Below are positions 8,701 through 15,658 of a stretch of DNA of 15,782 bases, in pieces. The position numbers and the translations under genes are program-made. The DNA comes from Myxococcales bacterium. Lineage in GTDB: Bacteria > Myxococcota > Myxococcia > Myxococcales > Anaeromyxobacteraceae. The DNA is taken from assembly GCA_021848865.1 (NCBI GenBank), contig JAJZTO010000023.1:1-15782 (forward strand). Reading direction: 5' to 3'. Numbering within the stretch: position 1 is the stretch's first letter; the number at the start of each line of letters is the position of its first letter. Below the pieces are notes generated by a model that was given only the letters and a program-made list of their open reading frames with translations, ran no database searches and was not told the DNA's origin.

Positions 8701-8722
8701 GCCCGGCCGGATGAGGCCGGGC
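8701..8722 (+). other. Stem-loop downstream of groEL
   Basis: GCCCGGCC (8701-8708) pairs with GGCCGGGC (8715-8722) around a 6-nt loop. It is the first of three hairpins behind groEL. No T-run follows, so on its own it is not a typical terminator; it may protect the 3' end of the mRNA. Confidence 0.5.
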
Positions 8723-8741
8723 CGGAGCGAGCGGGGGATTC

Positions 8742-8772
8742 GGGGGGGCCGGCATCATCGGCCCCCCCGTTT
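8742..8772 (+). terminator. Intrinsic terminator 1 of groESL
   Basis: A perfect 10-bp stem, GGGGGGGCCG (8742-8751) with CGGCCCCCCC (8759-8768), 7-nt loop GCATCAT, followed by GTTT. The stem is very strong but the T-run is short. Confidence 0.65.
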
Positions 8773-8777
8773 CCATG

Positions 8778-8810
8778 GGGGCTCCCGGCGACGGGAGCCC
8801 CTCTTCGTTT
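8778..8810 (+). terminator. Intrinsic terminator 2 of groESL
   Basis: A perfect 10-bp stem, GGGGCTCCCG (8778-8787) with CGGGAGCCCC (8792-8801), closed by the GNRA tetraloop GCGA and followed by TCTTCGTTT. It ends 8 bp before the stop of the converging gene. The opposite strand lacks a T-run after the stem, so it acts mainly on the groESL transcript. Confidence 0.7.
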
Positions 8811-8817
8811 CCGGCGG

Positions 8818-9498
8818 CTAGAAGGCGGAGAGCATCCCGAAGGTCGCGCCGCCGCCGCTGCGGCCGCGAACGCCCTGGATCCGGAGCTCGTAGCGGACGG
8901 CCACGTCGAGCGACAGGTCGGTGGCGATGCGCACCAGCAGCCCGCCGCCGGCCTGCGGGCCCCAGGAGAAGCGGAAGGGGATCCCGCCGTCGTTGAGCGG
9001 GCCGCCGGTGCCGCCGGTCGGTTCGCCGGGGCTCGAGGAGGTCGCCGCGAAGACGGCCCGCCCGCCGGCGGCGACGAGCGGCTGGCCGGTCCGGGCCGTG
9101 CCGGAGCCGAGCCGGTCGTTGACGCCCAGGGCCGCCACCACCGCGCCGGCCGCGAGGTAGGGCGTGAGGAAGGCCCCGGGGCCGGCGCCGCGGACCACGA
9201 AGGTGGGGCCACCCTGCAAGGCGGCCCAGCCGGTCCCCACGGCCAGCCCCAGGTCGAGCCGGAAGCCCATCCGCGGCCACGGATCCCAGGCGTAGCCGGC
9301 GTCGAGGAGCGGCGCGAGGCCGGCGGCGTCCTGGAGCAGGCCCGCGCCCAGGGCCAGGCGCAGCCCGCCCCGGTCCGGGCGCGGCGGCAAGGGCAGGTCG
9401 GGAAGCTCCTCGATCTCCTGCACGACGGGCGCCGCGGGCGGCGGGGCGTCGCCCCCGGCGGCCGAGGCGAGGAGCATCGCGAGCGCGGCAGTCCACAT
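8818..9498 (-). CDS. Putative outer-membrane beta-barrel protein
   Basis: I do not recognise a specific family. The 226-residue product has a signal peptide (MWTAALAMLLASAAGG, cleavage near residue 15-18), an acidic Pro-rich linker (VVQEIEELPDLPLPPRP) and then alternating polar/hydrophobic, Gly-rich strands such as LRLALGAGLL and MGFRLDLGLAVGTGW. Later strands include FLTPYLAAGAVVAALG, and DLSLDVAVRYELRIQGV leads toward the end. It ends in Phe, the usual C-terminal residue of barrels inserted by BamA. That suggests a small barrel of about 8 strands in the outer membrane. The ATG at 9498 has a GGGGGGG ribosome site. It has its own promoter with an operator-like palindrome and converges on groESL. 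Confidence 0.7.
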   Translation of the reverse strand: MWTAALAMLLASAAGGDAPPPAAPVVQEIEELPDLPLPPRPDRGGLRLALGAGLLQDAAGLAPLLDAGYAWDPWPRMGFRLDLGLAVGTGWAALQGGPTFVVRGAGPGAFLTPYLAAGAVVAALGVNDRLGSGTARTGQPLVAAGGRAVFAATSSSPGEPTGGTGGPLNDGGIPFRFSWGPQAGGGLLVRIATDLSLDVAVRYELRIQGVRGRSGGGATFGMLSAF

Positions 9499-9548
9499 GG
9501 TGGTCCCCCCCCTGGGGAGACTCCCCGGCGCGGCGGGAGTCGGCGAGA

Positions 9549-9570
9549 ACCTGCACTATCCGTAGCAGGT
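9549..9570. promoter_or_regulatory. Operator-like palindrome on a -10 box
   Basis: Perfect inverted repeat ACCTGC-N10-GCAGGT. Its 10-bp centre (9555-9564) contains the -10 box of the minus-strand barrel gene promoter. A dimeric regulator bound here would block RNA polymerase. The cognate protein is unknown. Confidence 0.5.
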
Positions 9571-9583
9571 CCCGGGCCGTCAA
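9555..9583 (-). promoter_or_regulatory. Predicted sigma-70 promoter of the barrel gene
   Basis: On the minus strand: -35 TTGACG (9583-9578), 17-bp spacer, -10 GATAGT (9560-9555). The predicted start near 9548 gives a leader of about 50 nt to the ATG at 9498. The leader includes a small GGGGAGTCTCCCC hairpin (9526-9514) just before the ribosome site. Confidence 0.6.
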
Positions 9584-9617
9584 GCGCCTGCCGCGCGCGG
9601 CGCGGAGGGAATGGGTG

Positions 9618-9645
9618 TTTCCGGCCGCGGCGCCGCGGCTATACT
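9618..9645 (+). promoter_or_regulatory. Predicted promoter of a near-leaderless mRNA
   Basis: -10 TATACT (9640-9645, 5 of 6 to consensus) with a weak -35 TTTCCG (9618-9623, 16-bp spacer). The predicted start, near 9652, lies about 3 nt before the lipoprotein ATG at 9655. No ribosome site is visible before that ATG, which fits leaderless translation. Confidence 0.5.
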
Positions 9646-9654
9646 CGCCGCTCC

Positions 9655-10425
9655 ATGCGCCGCACCCTCCTGCTCGCCGCGCCGCTGGCGCTCGCTTTCT
9701 CCTGCTCGGGCCCCGCCACCCGGCTGCGCGCCGGAGGGAGCGGCCCGCTCGACGAGCGGGCCCTGGTGGTCTACCCCTACGCCTTCGGCTGGGAGGAGCC
9801 GGCCTTCCGCAGCCTGCTCAAGGCCTCCGACGCGGTGGTCGCCGCCGGCGCGCGGCTCCGCCTCCCGGTGATCCCGCCGACGGAGTTCGAGGTGACGCGG
9901 CCGCTCGACCCCAACGTCCTCGCCGGCAGCACCGCCGCGAAGGCGATGGCGGCGCGCGGCCTGCCGCCGCGGGCCTTCCTGGTGCTGCGGGGCTGGGCCG
10001 AGCGGGTCGGCGCCCGCACCGTCGCCGCCGCCACCGTCGGCGGCCGCACCGCCTCCGCCCTGGACGACGAGAGCGTGGTCGTGGCCCACGTCCAGATCGC
10101 CGAGGCGGCCACCGGCGAGGTGGTGGTCGAGGCCACCGGACGCACCGCGACCGGCGACGGCGCGCCCGGCGGCGACCCCCTGCCCGAGCTGACGGCGCTC
10201 CACCGCCGGCTGGTGGCGGAGGCGCTCGCGGCGCTCGCGCCGCGGCTCCCGGCGCCGGGCGCGGCCGGGCCGTCGGGGGCGGCGGAGATCCCGGCCGAGG
10301 CCTTCGAGCGCTGGGCGCGGCCGGGCCGGTCGAGCCTCCGGGACCTGGCGACCCGCGACCCCATCGCCGCCGCCGCGGCCCGCGCCGAGATCGCCGCCTA
10401 CCGGGCCTCGCAGCGCCAGCGCTAG
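9655..10425 (+). CDS. Putative lipoprotein of unknown function
   Basis: Family not recognised. The 256-residue product carries a lipoprotein signal (MRRTLLLAAPLALAFSC) with the lipidated Cys at residue 17. The following domain has the outline of an alpha/beta periplasmic domain: RALVVYPYAFGWEEPAFRSLL, then LPVIPPTEFEV, a long FLVLRGWAERVG stretch and VVVAHVQIAEAATGEVVVEA. The last pattern recalls lipoproteins that compute a composite variable (as in GNA1162/CsgG/TolB-like folds), but this is only a resemblance in secondary structure. The C-terminal ~60 residues are Ala/Arg-rich and helical. The ATG is chosen for its position right after a -10 box and for the signal peptide. Its stop overlaps that of the converging gene within CTAG. 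Confidence 0.75.
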   Translation: MRRTLLLAAPLALAFSCSGPATRLRAGGSGPLDERALVVYPYAFGWEEPAFRSLLKASDAVVAAGARLRLPVIPPTEFEVTRPLDPNVLAGSTAAKAMAARGLPPRAFLVLRGWAERVGARTVAAATVGGRTASALDDESVVVAHVQIAEAATGEVVVEATGRTATGDGAPGGDPLPELTALHRRLVAEALAALAPRLPAPGAAGPSGAAEIPAEAFERWARPGRSSLRDLATRDPIAAAAARAEIAAYRASQRQR

Positions 10426-10850
10426 CGGAGGCCGGGGAAGAGGCCGCCGGCCACCGCCGAGAGCCCGGCCAGCACCGGGCCCGGCCAGAGGACCGCCGGC
10501 AGGCAGACCAGCAGCCCCGCGGCCGCGGCCCAGGCCCAGGCCCGCGGGTGGGTGCTCGCGGTCCGCAGGGTCGCGAAGGTGTAGATGCCGAAGAGCAGCA
10601 GCGTCTCGGTCCCGCCGGCGAGCAGCGCCGCCGCGCCCGGGTAGCCCCCGGCGCGGAGCGAGCCCGAGAGCGCGGCCAGCCCCGCGACGTTGAGGAGGTC
10701 CCGGCCGCTCCCGGCCCACCAGGCGCGGTGCTCCTCGCGGCGCAGCCGCTGGCCGATGGCCTGGAACCAGAGGAAGAGCGCCATCGCGCCGACGTGCGCG
10801 GCGCCGGCGGCGGCGCGCGCGAGGCCCTGGGTCGGCTCCGGGGTCCACAT
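10422..10850 (-). CDS. Small integral membrane protein, function unknown
   Basis: Unrecognised 142-residue protein with about four hydrophobic segments, roughly at residues 15-31, 53-67, 72-93 and 103-135 (the last could be two). A basic RLRREEHRAWW loop sits between the first two, which by the positive-inside rule lies in the cytoplasm. No enzyme motif is visible. The ATG at 10850 gives MWTPEPTQGLARAAAG, without a strong ribosome site. Codon usage is the same high-GC pattern as its neighbours. It converges on the lipoprotein gene, sharing the bases CTAG between the two stop codons. It is the downstream neighbour of the crotonase operon on the same strand, separated from it by 72 bp and a hairpin. 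Confidence 0.65.
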   Translation of the reverse strand: MWTPEPTQGLARAAAGAAHVGAMALFLWFQAIGQRLRREEHRAWWAGSGRDLLNVAGLAALSGSLRAGGYPGAAALLAGGTETLLLFGIYTFATLRTASTHPRAWAWAAAAGLLVCLPAVLWPGPVLAGLSAVAGGLFPGLR

Positions 10851-10897
10851 CGGTGCCGCCGATGGTATCCGCGCCGCCCCGCGCCGCCAACGGCCGC

Positions 10898-10917
10898 GGG
10901 GCCGGCGGGCCGGCCCC
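10898..10917 (-). other. Stem-loop behind the crotonase gene
   Basis: GGGGCCGG (10898-10905) pairs with CCGGCCCC (10910-10917) over a 4-nt loop, 5 bp beyond the crotonase stop. There is no clear T-run on the minus strand, so it is a possible but atypical terminator of the operon. Confidence 0.4.
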
Positions 10918-10922
10918 CGCGC

Positions 10923-11669
10923 CTACTTGCCGCGCCTGGCGAAGAAGGCGGCGAAGATCGCCTGGGCCTCGGGCGAGGCCCGGCGCTTCTTGAACTCGAC
11001 CATCTCGACGTCGAGCGCCTCGAGCACCCCGGGCAGCTCGGCGCGGCGCAGGAGCCCCTTGGTCACCCGGATCGACTCGGGCGGGAGCTGGGCGAGCGCC
11101 TGGGCCGTCTCCTGGGCCTTGCGCAGCGCGCCGCCGTCGTCGGTGGCGGCGGTGACGAAGCCGGCCTCGGCGGCCTCGGCCCCGGTGAACTCCCGGCCGG
11201 TGAGCAGCCAGTCCCAGGCCTTCTTCGGCCCGACGACGCGGGCCAGCAGCACCGTGGAGCCGCCCTCCGGGCACAGCCCCAGCGGGACGAAGGGCATGCG
11301 GAAGCGGGCGCCGCGCCCGGCGTAGGCGAAGTCGCAGTGGAGCAGCATGGTGGAGCCGATGCCGACCGCCACCCCCTCCACCGCCGCCAGCATGGGCTTC
11401 GGGAAGCGGGCCAGGTCCTTGAGGAAGGAGATGCCGGGGACGTCGCCCACCGGGATCTCGCCCTGGAAGTCCTTGATGTCGTTGCCGGCGGTGAAGTGGC
11501 CGCCGGCGCCGGCGAAGACCACGGCGCGGACCGCCGGATCCCGGCCGGCCTCGGCCAGGGCGGCGATGAGGGCGCGGTAGGCGGTGCTGTCGAGGGCGTT
11601 GCGCGCCTCGGGCCGGTTCATGGTGATGGTGCGGACCGGGCCGTCGGTGGCGATCAGGACGTTGCTCAC
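10923..11669 (-). CDS. Crotonase-family enzyme, enoyl-CoA isomerase-like
   Basis: Crotonase-fold acyl-CoA enzyme of 248 residues. The oxyanion-hole loops are present (HFTAGNDIKDF, 58-68, and EGVAVGIGST, 98-107). The two hydratase glutamates are not: the positions matching rat Glu144 and Glu164 are Thr107 and Phe127. Instead MPFVPLGLCPEGGST (125-139) carries Glu135 in the LG-x-x-PEG context, the catalytic glutamate of delta3,delta2-enoyl-CoA isomerases (ECI2 type). I therefore prefer an isomerase-like activity over hydratase; databases would probably label it enoyl-CoA hydratase. The GTG start at 11669 overlaps the stop of the upstream flavoenzyme by 4 bp (GTGA), implying coupled translation and a shared pathway. 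The C terminus ends in basic residues (FFARRGK) with no extra domain. Confidence 0.88.
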   Translation of the reverse strand: MSNVLIATDGPVRTITMNRPEARNALDSTAYRALIAALAEAGRDPAVRAVVFAGAGGHFTAGNDIKDFQGEIPVGDVPGISFLKDLARFPKPMLAAVEGVAVGIGSTMLLHCDFAYAGRGARFRMPFVPLGLCPEGGSTVLLARVVGPKKAWDWLLTGREFTGAEAAEAGFVTAATDDGGALRKAQETAQALAQLPPESIRVTKGLLRRAELPGVLEALDVEMVEFKKRRASPEAQAIFAAFFARRGK

Positions 11670-12649
11670 GGGTGGACCTCCAGGAGCGCGGCGCGGGCCG
11701 CCTGGTACTCGTTCCTCATCCTCGCCACCAGCGCGCGCGCCGGCAGCACCTCGTCGATGGTGCCGACCCCCTGGCCGGCGCCCCAGATGTCCTTCCAGGC
11801 CTTGCTGCGTCCCGAGCCGAAGTTCATCGAGCTCTTGTCGGCGGTGGCCAGGTTGTCGGGGTCGAGGCCGGCCGCGACGATGCTCCCCTTCAGGTAGTTG
11901 CCGTGCACGCCGGTGAAGAGCGGCGTGTAGACCACGTCGGCGGCCGTCGACCCCACCACCATGTCCTTGTACGGATCGGGGGCGGCGGCCTCGGCGGTGG
12001 CGATGAAGCGGGTGCCGACGTAGGCGAAGTCCGCCCCCAGCGCCTCGGCGGCCAGCACGGCGCGGCCGGTGGTGATGGCCCCGGCCAGCGCCACCGGGCC
12101 GTCGAAGAAGCGGCGGACCTCGCCGAGCAGGGCGAAGGGGCTGAGCGTGCCGGCGTGGCCGCCGGCGCCGGCGCAGACAAGGATGAGGCCGTCCACCCCC
12201 GCCTCCAGCGCCTTCTGGGCGTGGCGGACGTTCACCACGTCGTGGAAGACCAGCCCGCCCCAGGCGTGGACCCGGTCGGTGATGCCGCCGGGGGCGCGCA
12301 GGCTGGTGATGACGATGGGCACCCGGTGGCGGCCGCAGACCTCCAGGTCGTGCTCCAGCCGGTCGTTCGACTCGTGGATGATCTGGTTCACGGCGTAGGG
12401 CGCCACCCGGTCGCCGGGGTGCGCGGCCCGGTGGGCCGCCAGCCCCTCCTCGACGCGGGTGAGCCAGCCGTCCAGCTCCTCCTTGGGCCGGGCGTTCAGC
12501 GCCGGGAAGGAGCCCACCACGCCGCTGGTGCACTGGGCGACGACCAGCTCCGGCCGCGACAGGATGAACATCGGCGCGCCGATGACCGGCAGCGAGAGCT
12601 GCGCCCTGAGCTTCTGGGCCTTGGCCCGGTTTCCCTTCCACTCCGTCAT
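11666..12649 (-). CDS. Nitronate monooxygenase-family flavoprotein
   Basis: FMN-dependent TIM-barrel enzyme of the nitronate monooxygenase/2-nitropropane dioxygenase family, 327 residues. Landmarks in order: LPVIGAPMFILS (20-31) at the first strand, a central VCAGAGGHAG with the presumed catalytic His near residue 165, PVALAGAITTGRAVLAA binding the FMN phosphate region, and GADFAYVGTRFIATAEA. These match the family well. Members oxidise nitronates, but related proteins act as enoyl reductases or other flavoenzymes, so the substrate is open. Here its 4-bp overlap with a crotonase suggests a link to acyl-CoA metabolism. The ATG at 12649 has a GGAGGGAG ribosome site. A 55-bp gap separates it from the substrate-binding protein gene upstream. 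Confidence 0.88.
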   Translation of the reverse strand: MTEWKGNRAKAQKLRAQLSLPVIGAPMFILSRPELVVAQCTSGVVGSFPALNARPKEELDGWLTRVEEGLAAHRAAHPGDRVAPYAVNQIIHESNDRLEHDLEVCGRHRVPIVITSLRAPGGITDRVHAWGGLVFHDVVNVRHAQKALEAGVDGLILVCAGAGGHAGTLSPFALLGEVRRFFDGPVALAGAITTGRAVLAAEALGADFAYVGTRFIATAEAAAPDPYKDMVVGSTAADVVYTPLFTGVHGNYLKGSIVAAGLDPDNLATADKSSMNFGSGRSKAWKDIWGAGQGVGTIDEVLPARALVARMRNEYQAARAALLEVHP

Positions 12650-12704
12650 GCGACTCCCTCCCTGGGTTTCCGCGGGACGGGGCTCCTCCCCCGCCGCGCT
12701 TGCA

Positions 12705-13898
12705 CTAGAAGTACGTGGGGAACGCCTGGTCCCCGGTGACCTGCCGGAACGAGCGGTCCTTCGCCGAGAGCGCCTGGAGCAGCCGCACCGAGTTCAGCCC
12801 GTGGTGGCGCCCCGGCCCGAAGGTCACCGGCGCCGAGAGGCCGGCCGGCGACCAGCCGTGCAGCCCCTCCAGCGCCCGCACGAAGCCCTCGCGGGTGAGC
12901 GCCCGGCCGGCGCGGCGCAGCCCCTCCACCGCCACCATCATCGCGGCGACGCCGTGCACGGCGGTCCCCTCGTGCCCCGCCAGCCGCGGCGCGAGCGGGA
13001 GGATCACCGAGAGCACCCGGTCGGCGGCCGGCTCGCCGCGCTGGGCGATGTGGGTGTCGAACCAGGCCCCCTCCCACAGCTCGCCGAGCAGCCCGAACAT
13101 CCGGTCGCGGTCGGAGAGGGTGAAGGAGGCGAAGAGCCTGGGCCGGTAGCCGATCCGGGCCATCTCCTTCACCAGCGAGGCGGCGTGCGCCGAGGTGGCG
13201 TAGAGGATCACCGCGTCGGCGCCCGACTGCTTCAGGCGGACGGCCTGGGTGCCCATCTCGCGGTCGGTGACCTCGTAGAGCACCTCGGCCGAGAGGCGCA
13301 CGCCGGGGAGCGCCGCCACGCCGCGCCGCACGCCGTCGAGGCCGGTCTTGCCGTAGTCGTCGTTCTGGCCGAAGAAGGCGATGGAGCGGGCCCCGGCCAG
13401 CGCCGCCGCCTCGCGGGCCAGGAACGCCCCCTCGTCGGCGTAGTCCGGGTACTCGGTGAAGGTGGTCGCCACCTTCTCCCGCGGCAGGCCGGCGAAGAGG
13501 CGCGGGTTGCCGAGCGGGTAGACCCAGGGGAGGCGCGCCTCGGCCACCACCTCCTTGGTCGCCGCCAGCACCGCGGTCCCCATGGTCCCGACCATGGCGA
13601 AGACCTCGTCCTTGGCCTCGTGGAAGTTGGCGACGGCGCGCCCCGGGACGTAGCCGTCGTCCATGATGCGCACGCGGATCCTCCGGCCGTGGACGCCGCC
13701 CTCGGCGTTCACGTGGCGCGCCCAGGCCTCGGCCGCCAGGGCCAGCGAGCCCCAGGCGGCGGCCGGTCCGGAGAGCGGCACCGACATGCCCAGCACCACC
13801 TCGTCGTCCGTCACGCCCGGCACCCGGGGCGCCGCGCCCCGGGCCGAGCCTCCCGCGGCGAGCAACAGCAGCGCCGCGGTCACCGTCCTCTTCGCCAC
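12705..13898 (-). CDS. Branched-chain amino-acid-type ABC substrate-binding protein
   Basis: Periplasmic binding protein of the type 1 fold (Peripla_BP_6, LivJ-like), 397 residues. It has a signal peptide (MAKRTVTAALLLLAAGGSARGA, cleavage near residue 22), then the family opening VLGMSVPLSGPAAAWG and NAEGGVHGRRIRV. IAFFGQNDDYGKTGLDGVRRG forms the second-lobe start, and SGADAVILYATSAHAASLVKEM follows in order. No Cys follows the signal, so it is probably soluble. The GTG start at 13898 has AAGGAG nine bases upstream. No permease or ATPase of a Liv system is near, so it either uses a transporter encoded elsewhere or serves as a sensor. It lies upstream of the flavoenzyme and crotonase on one strand and may supply their substrate. 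The ligand cannot be read from sequence. Confidence 0.88.
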   Translation of the reverse strand: MAKRTVTAALLLLAAGGSARGAAPRVPGVTDDEVVLGMSVPLSGPAAAWGSLALAAEAWARHVNAEGGVHGRRIRVRIMDDGYVPGRAVANFHEAKDEVFAMVGTMGTAVLAATKEVVAEARLPWVYPLGNPRLFAGLPREKVATTFTEYPDYADEGAFLAREAAALAGARSIAFFGQNDDYGKTGLDGVRRGVAALPGVRLSAEVLYEVTDREMGTQAVRLKQSGADAVILYATSAHAASLVKEMARIGYRPRLFASFTLSDRDRMFGLLGELWEGAWFDTHIAQRGEPAADRVLSVILPLAPRLAGHEGTAVHGVAAMMVAVEGLRRAGRALTREGFVRALEGLHGWSPAGLSAPVTFGPGRHHGLNSVRLLQALSAKDRSFRQVTGDQAFPTYF

Positions 13899-13934
13899 GT
13901 CCTGCCGCTCCTTGCCGGCGGTCGGCCACCGCCC

Positions 13935-13953
13935 GGCCGGCGTCGCGCCGGCC
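13935..13953 (-). other. Stem-loop in the binding-protein leader
   Basis: GGCCGGCG (13935-13942) and CGCCGGCC (13946-13953) form a perfect 8-bp stem with a 3-nt loop, about 37 nt before the GTG start. It may affect mRNA stability; I see no riboswitch-like architecture around it. Confidence 0.45.
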
Positions 13954-13979
13954 TCCCCCGCTCGTCGCCTGGTTCGAAG

Positions 13980-14006
13980 GGCGCCATCCTATGCGGGATG
14001 TGCGCC
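13980..14006. promoter_or_regulatory. Long imperfect palindrome over the -10 box
   Basis: GGCGCCATCC (13980-13989) and GGATG-T-GCGCC (13996-14006) form 10-bp arms with one unpaired T and a 6-bp centre. The palindrome covers the -10 box (13986-13991) of the predicted binding-protein promoter and lies in the divergent region facing the Rrf2 gene. It is a candidate operator. Confidence 0.45.
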
Positions 14007-14014
14007 AGCGTCAC
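13986..14014 (-). promoter_or_regulatory. Predicted promoter of the binding-protein operon
   Basis: On the minus strand: -35 GTGACG (14014-14009), 17-bp spacer, -10 TAGGAT (13991-13986), each 4 of 6 to consensus. The predicted start near 13979 gives a leader of about 80 nt. Confidence 0.45.
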
Positions 14015-14072
14015 CCCGTCCGGGCGGGGATCGGGGCTTGCGGGGCGCGGGCGACGCGACTAGGATTGGGGT

Positions 14073-14108
14073 GGTTTGATTATCCCTATCTGAATACTAG
14101 GATATGAT
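14073..14108 (+). promoter_or_regulatory. AT-rich promoter/operator region of the Rrf2 gene
   Basis: This 36-bp stretch is about two-thirds A+T, unlike everything around it. It holds a TTGATT -35-like box (14076-14081) and an inverted repeat TATCC (14081-14085) / GGATA (14100-14104), with TA steps continuing inward. The right arm touches the ATG of the regulator. I could not place a -10 box with confidence. The position suits autorepression by the Rrf2 protein. Confidence 0.5.
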
Positions 14109-14547
14109 GTACCCAAGCCAGAAAGCCGCATACGCGATGCGGGCGATGCTCGACCTGGCCCGCGCCGCGGAGCCGGGCGCCGTGGCGCCGACCGCCGCCA
14201 TCGCCCGCCGGACCCGGGCCCCGGCCAAGTTCCTCGAGGCCATCCTCGGGGAGCTGCGGCGCGCCGGGCTGGTGGAGAGCCGCCGCGGCGCCGCCGGCGG
14301 ACACCGCCTGGCCCGGCCCGGGTCCCGCATCACCGCGGGAGAGGTCTGGCGTGCCGTCGACGGGCCCATCGGCCCCGCCGCCCGCGCCGGCCGGCGCGGC
14401 GCCGCCGCCGACCCGGCCGGGCGCGCCCTGCGCGGCCTCTGGGAGGAGGTCGAGCAGGCCGTCACCCGGGTGGTGGACGGCACCACCCTCGAGGACCTCG
14501 CCCGCCGCGCCCAGGAGTCGGCCGGCGTCCACGACTTCACCATCTGA
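14104..14547 (+). CDS. Rrf2-family transcriptional regulator
   Basis: DNA-binding winged-helix regulator, 147 residues, the normal Rrf2 length. The N terminus MMYPSQKAAYAMRAMLDLAR starts the wHTH. AKFLEAILGELRRAGLVESRRG contains the recognition helix, and GAAGGHRLARPGSRITAGEVWRAVDGPI is the wing motif that defines the family. It has no cysteine at all, so it cannot carry the three-Cys iron-sulfur cluster of IscR/NsrR/RirA-type members; that places it with cluster-free, CymR-like proteins. It lies 33 bp before cysK on the same strand, probably cotranscribed. In other bacteria CymR represses cysteine genes together with CysK. Either of two adjacent ATGs (14104, 14107) could start it; no strong ribosome site is visible. 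Confidence 0.9.
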   Translation: MMYPSQKAAYAMRAMLDLARAAEPGAVAPTAAIARRTRAPAKFLEAILGELRRAGLVESRRGAAGGHRLARPGSRITAGEVWRAVDGPIGPAARAGRRGAAADPAGRALRGLWEEVEQAVTRVVDGTTLEDLARRAQESAGVHDFTI

Positions 14548-14580
14548 AGCACAGCCCTGCAGCACACCCAAGGAGACGCC

Positions 14581-15549
<969 letters not shown>

Positions 15550-15574
15550 CCCCGGGCTCCCGGACCGGCGCCCC

Positions 15575-15595
15575 TCCCGCGCCGGCCGGGTGCGC
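15575..15595 (+). terminator. Possible terminator hairpin behind cysK
   Basis: CCGGCGC (15575-15581) pairs with GCGCCGG (15589-15595) over a 7-nt loop, beginning 26 bp after the cysK stop. There is no T-run, so termination here is uncertain. Confidence 0.4.
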
Positions 15596-15607
15596 GCCAC
15601 GCCGGCC

Positions 15608-15636
15608 TTGCCCGCCGGCCCGCCGCGCGGGACACT
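15608..15636 (+). promoter_or_regulatory. Weak predicted promoter of the hydrolase gene
   Basis: -35 TTGCCC (15608-15613), 17-bp spacer, -10 GACACT (15631-15636). Match is only moderate, but the location between the cysK hairpin and the next ATG is right. Confidence 0.3.
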
Positions 15637-15658
15637 CCTCTACTCGCCGGGGGGGACC

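Noticed and set aside
9580..11274. 564-codon minus-strand open frame across the lipoprotein and crotonase region
   Set aside because: High GC leaves few stop codons. The frame overlaps genes with clear signatures (lipoprotein, membrane protein, crotonase), and its translation is low-complexity Arg/Gly/Ala.
12459..14063. 534-codon plus-strand open frame opposite the binding-protein gene
   Set aside because: Antisense to a well-supported gene, His/Arg/Gly-rich and without domain motifs.
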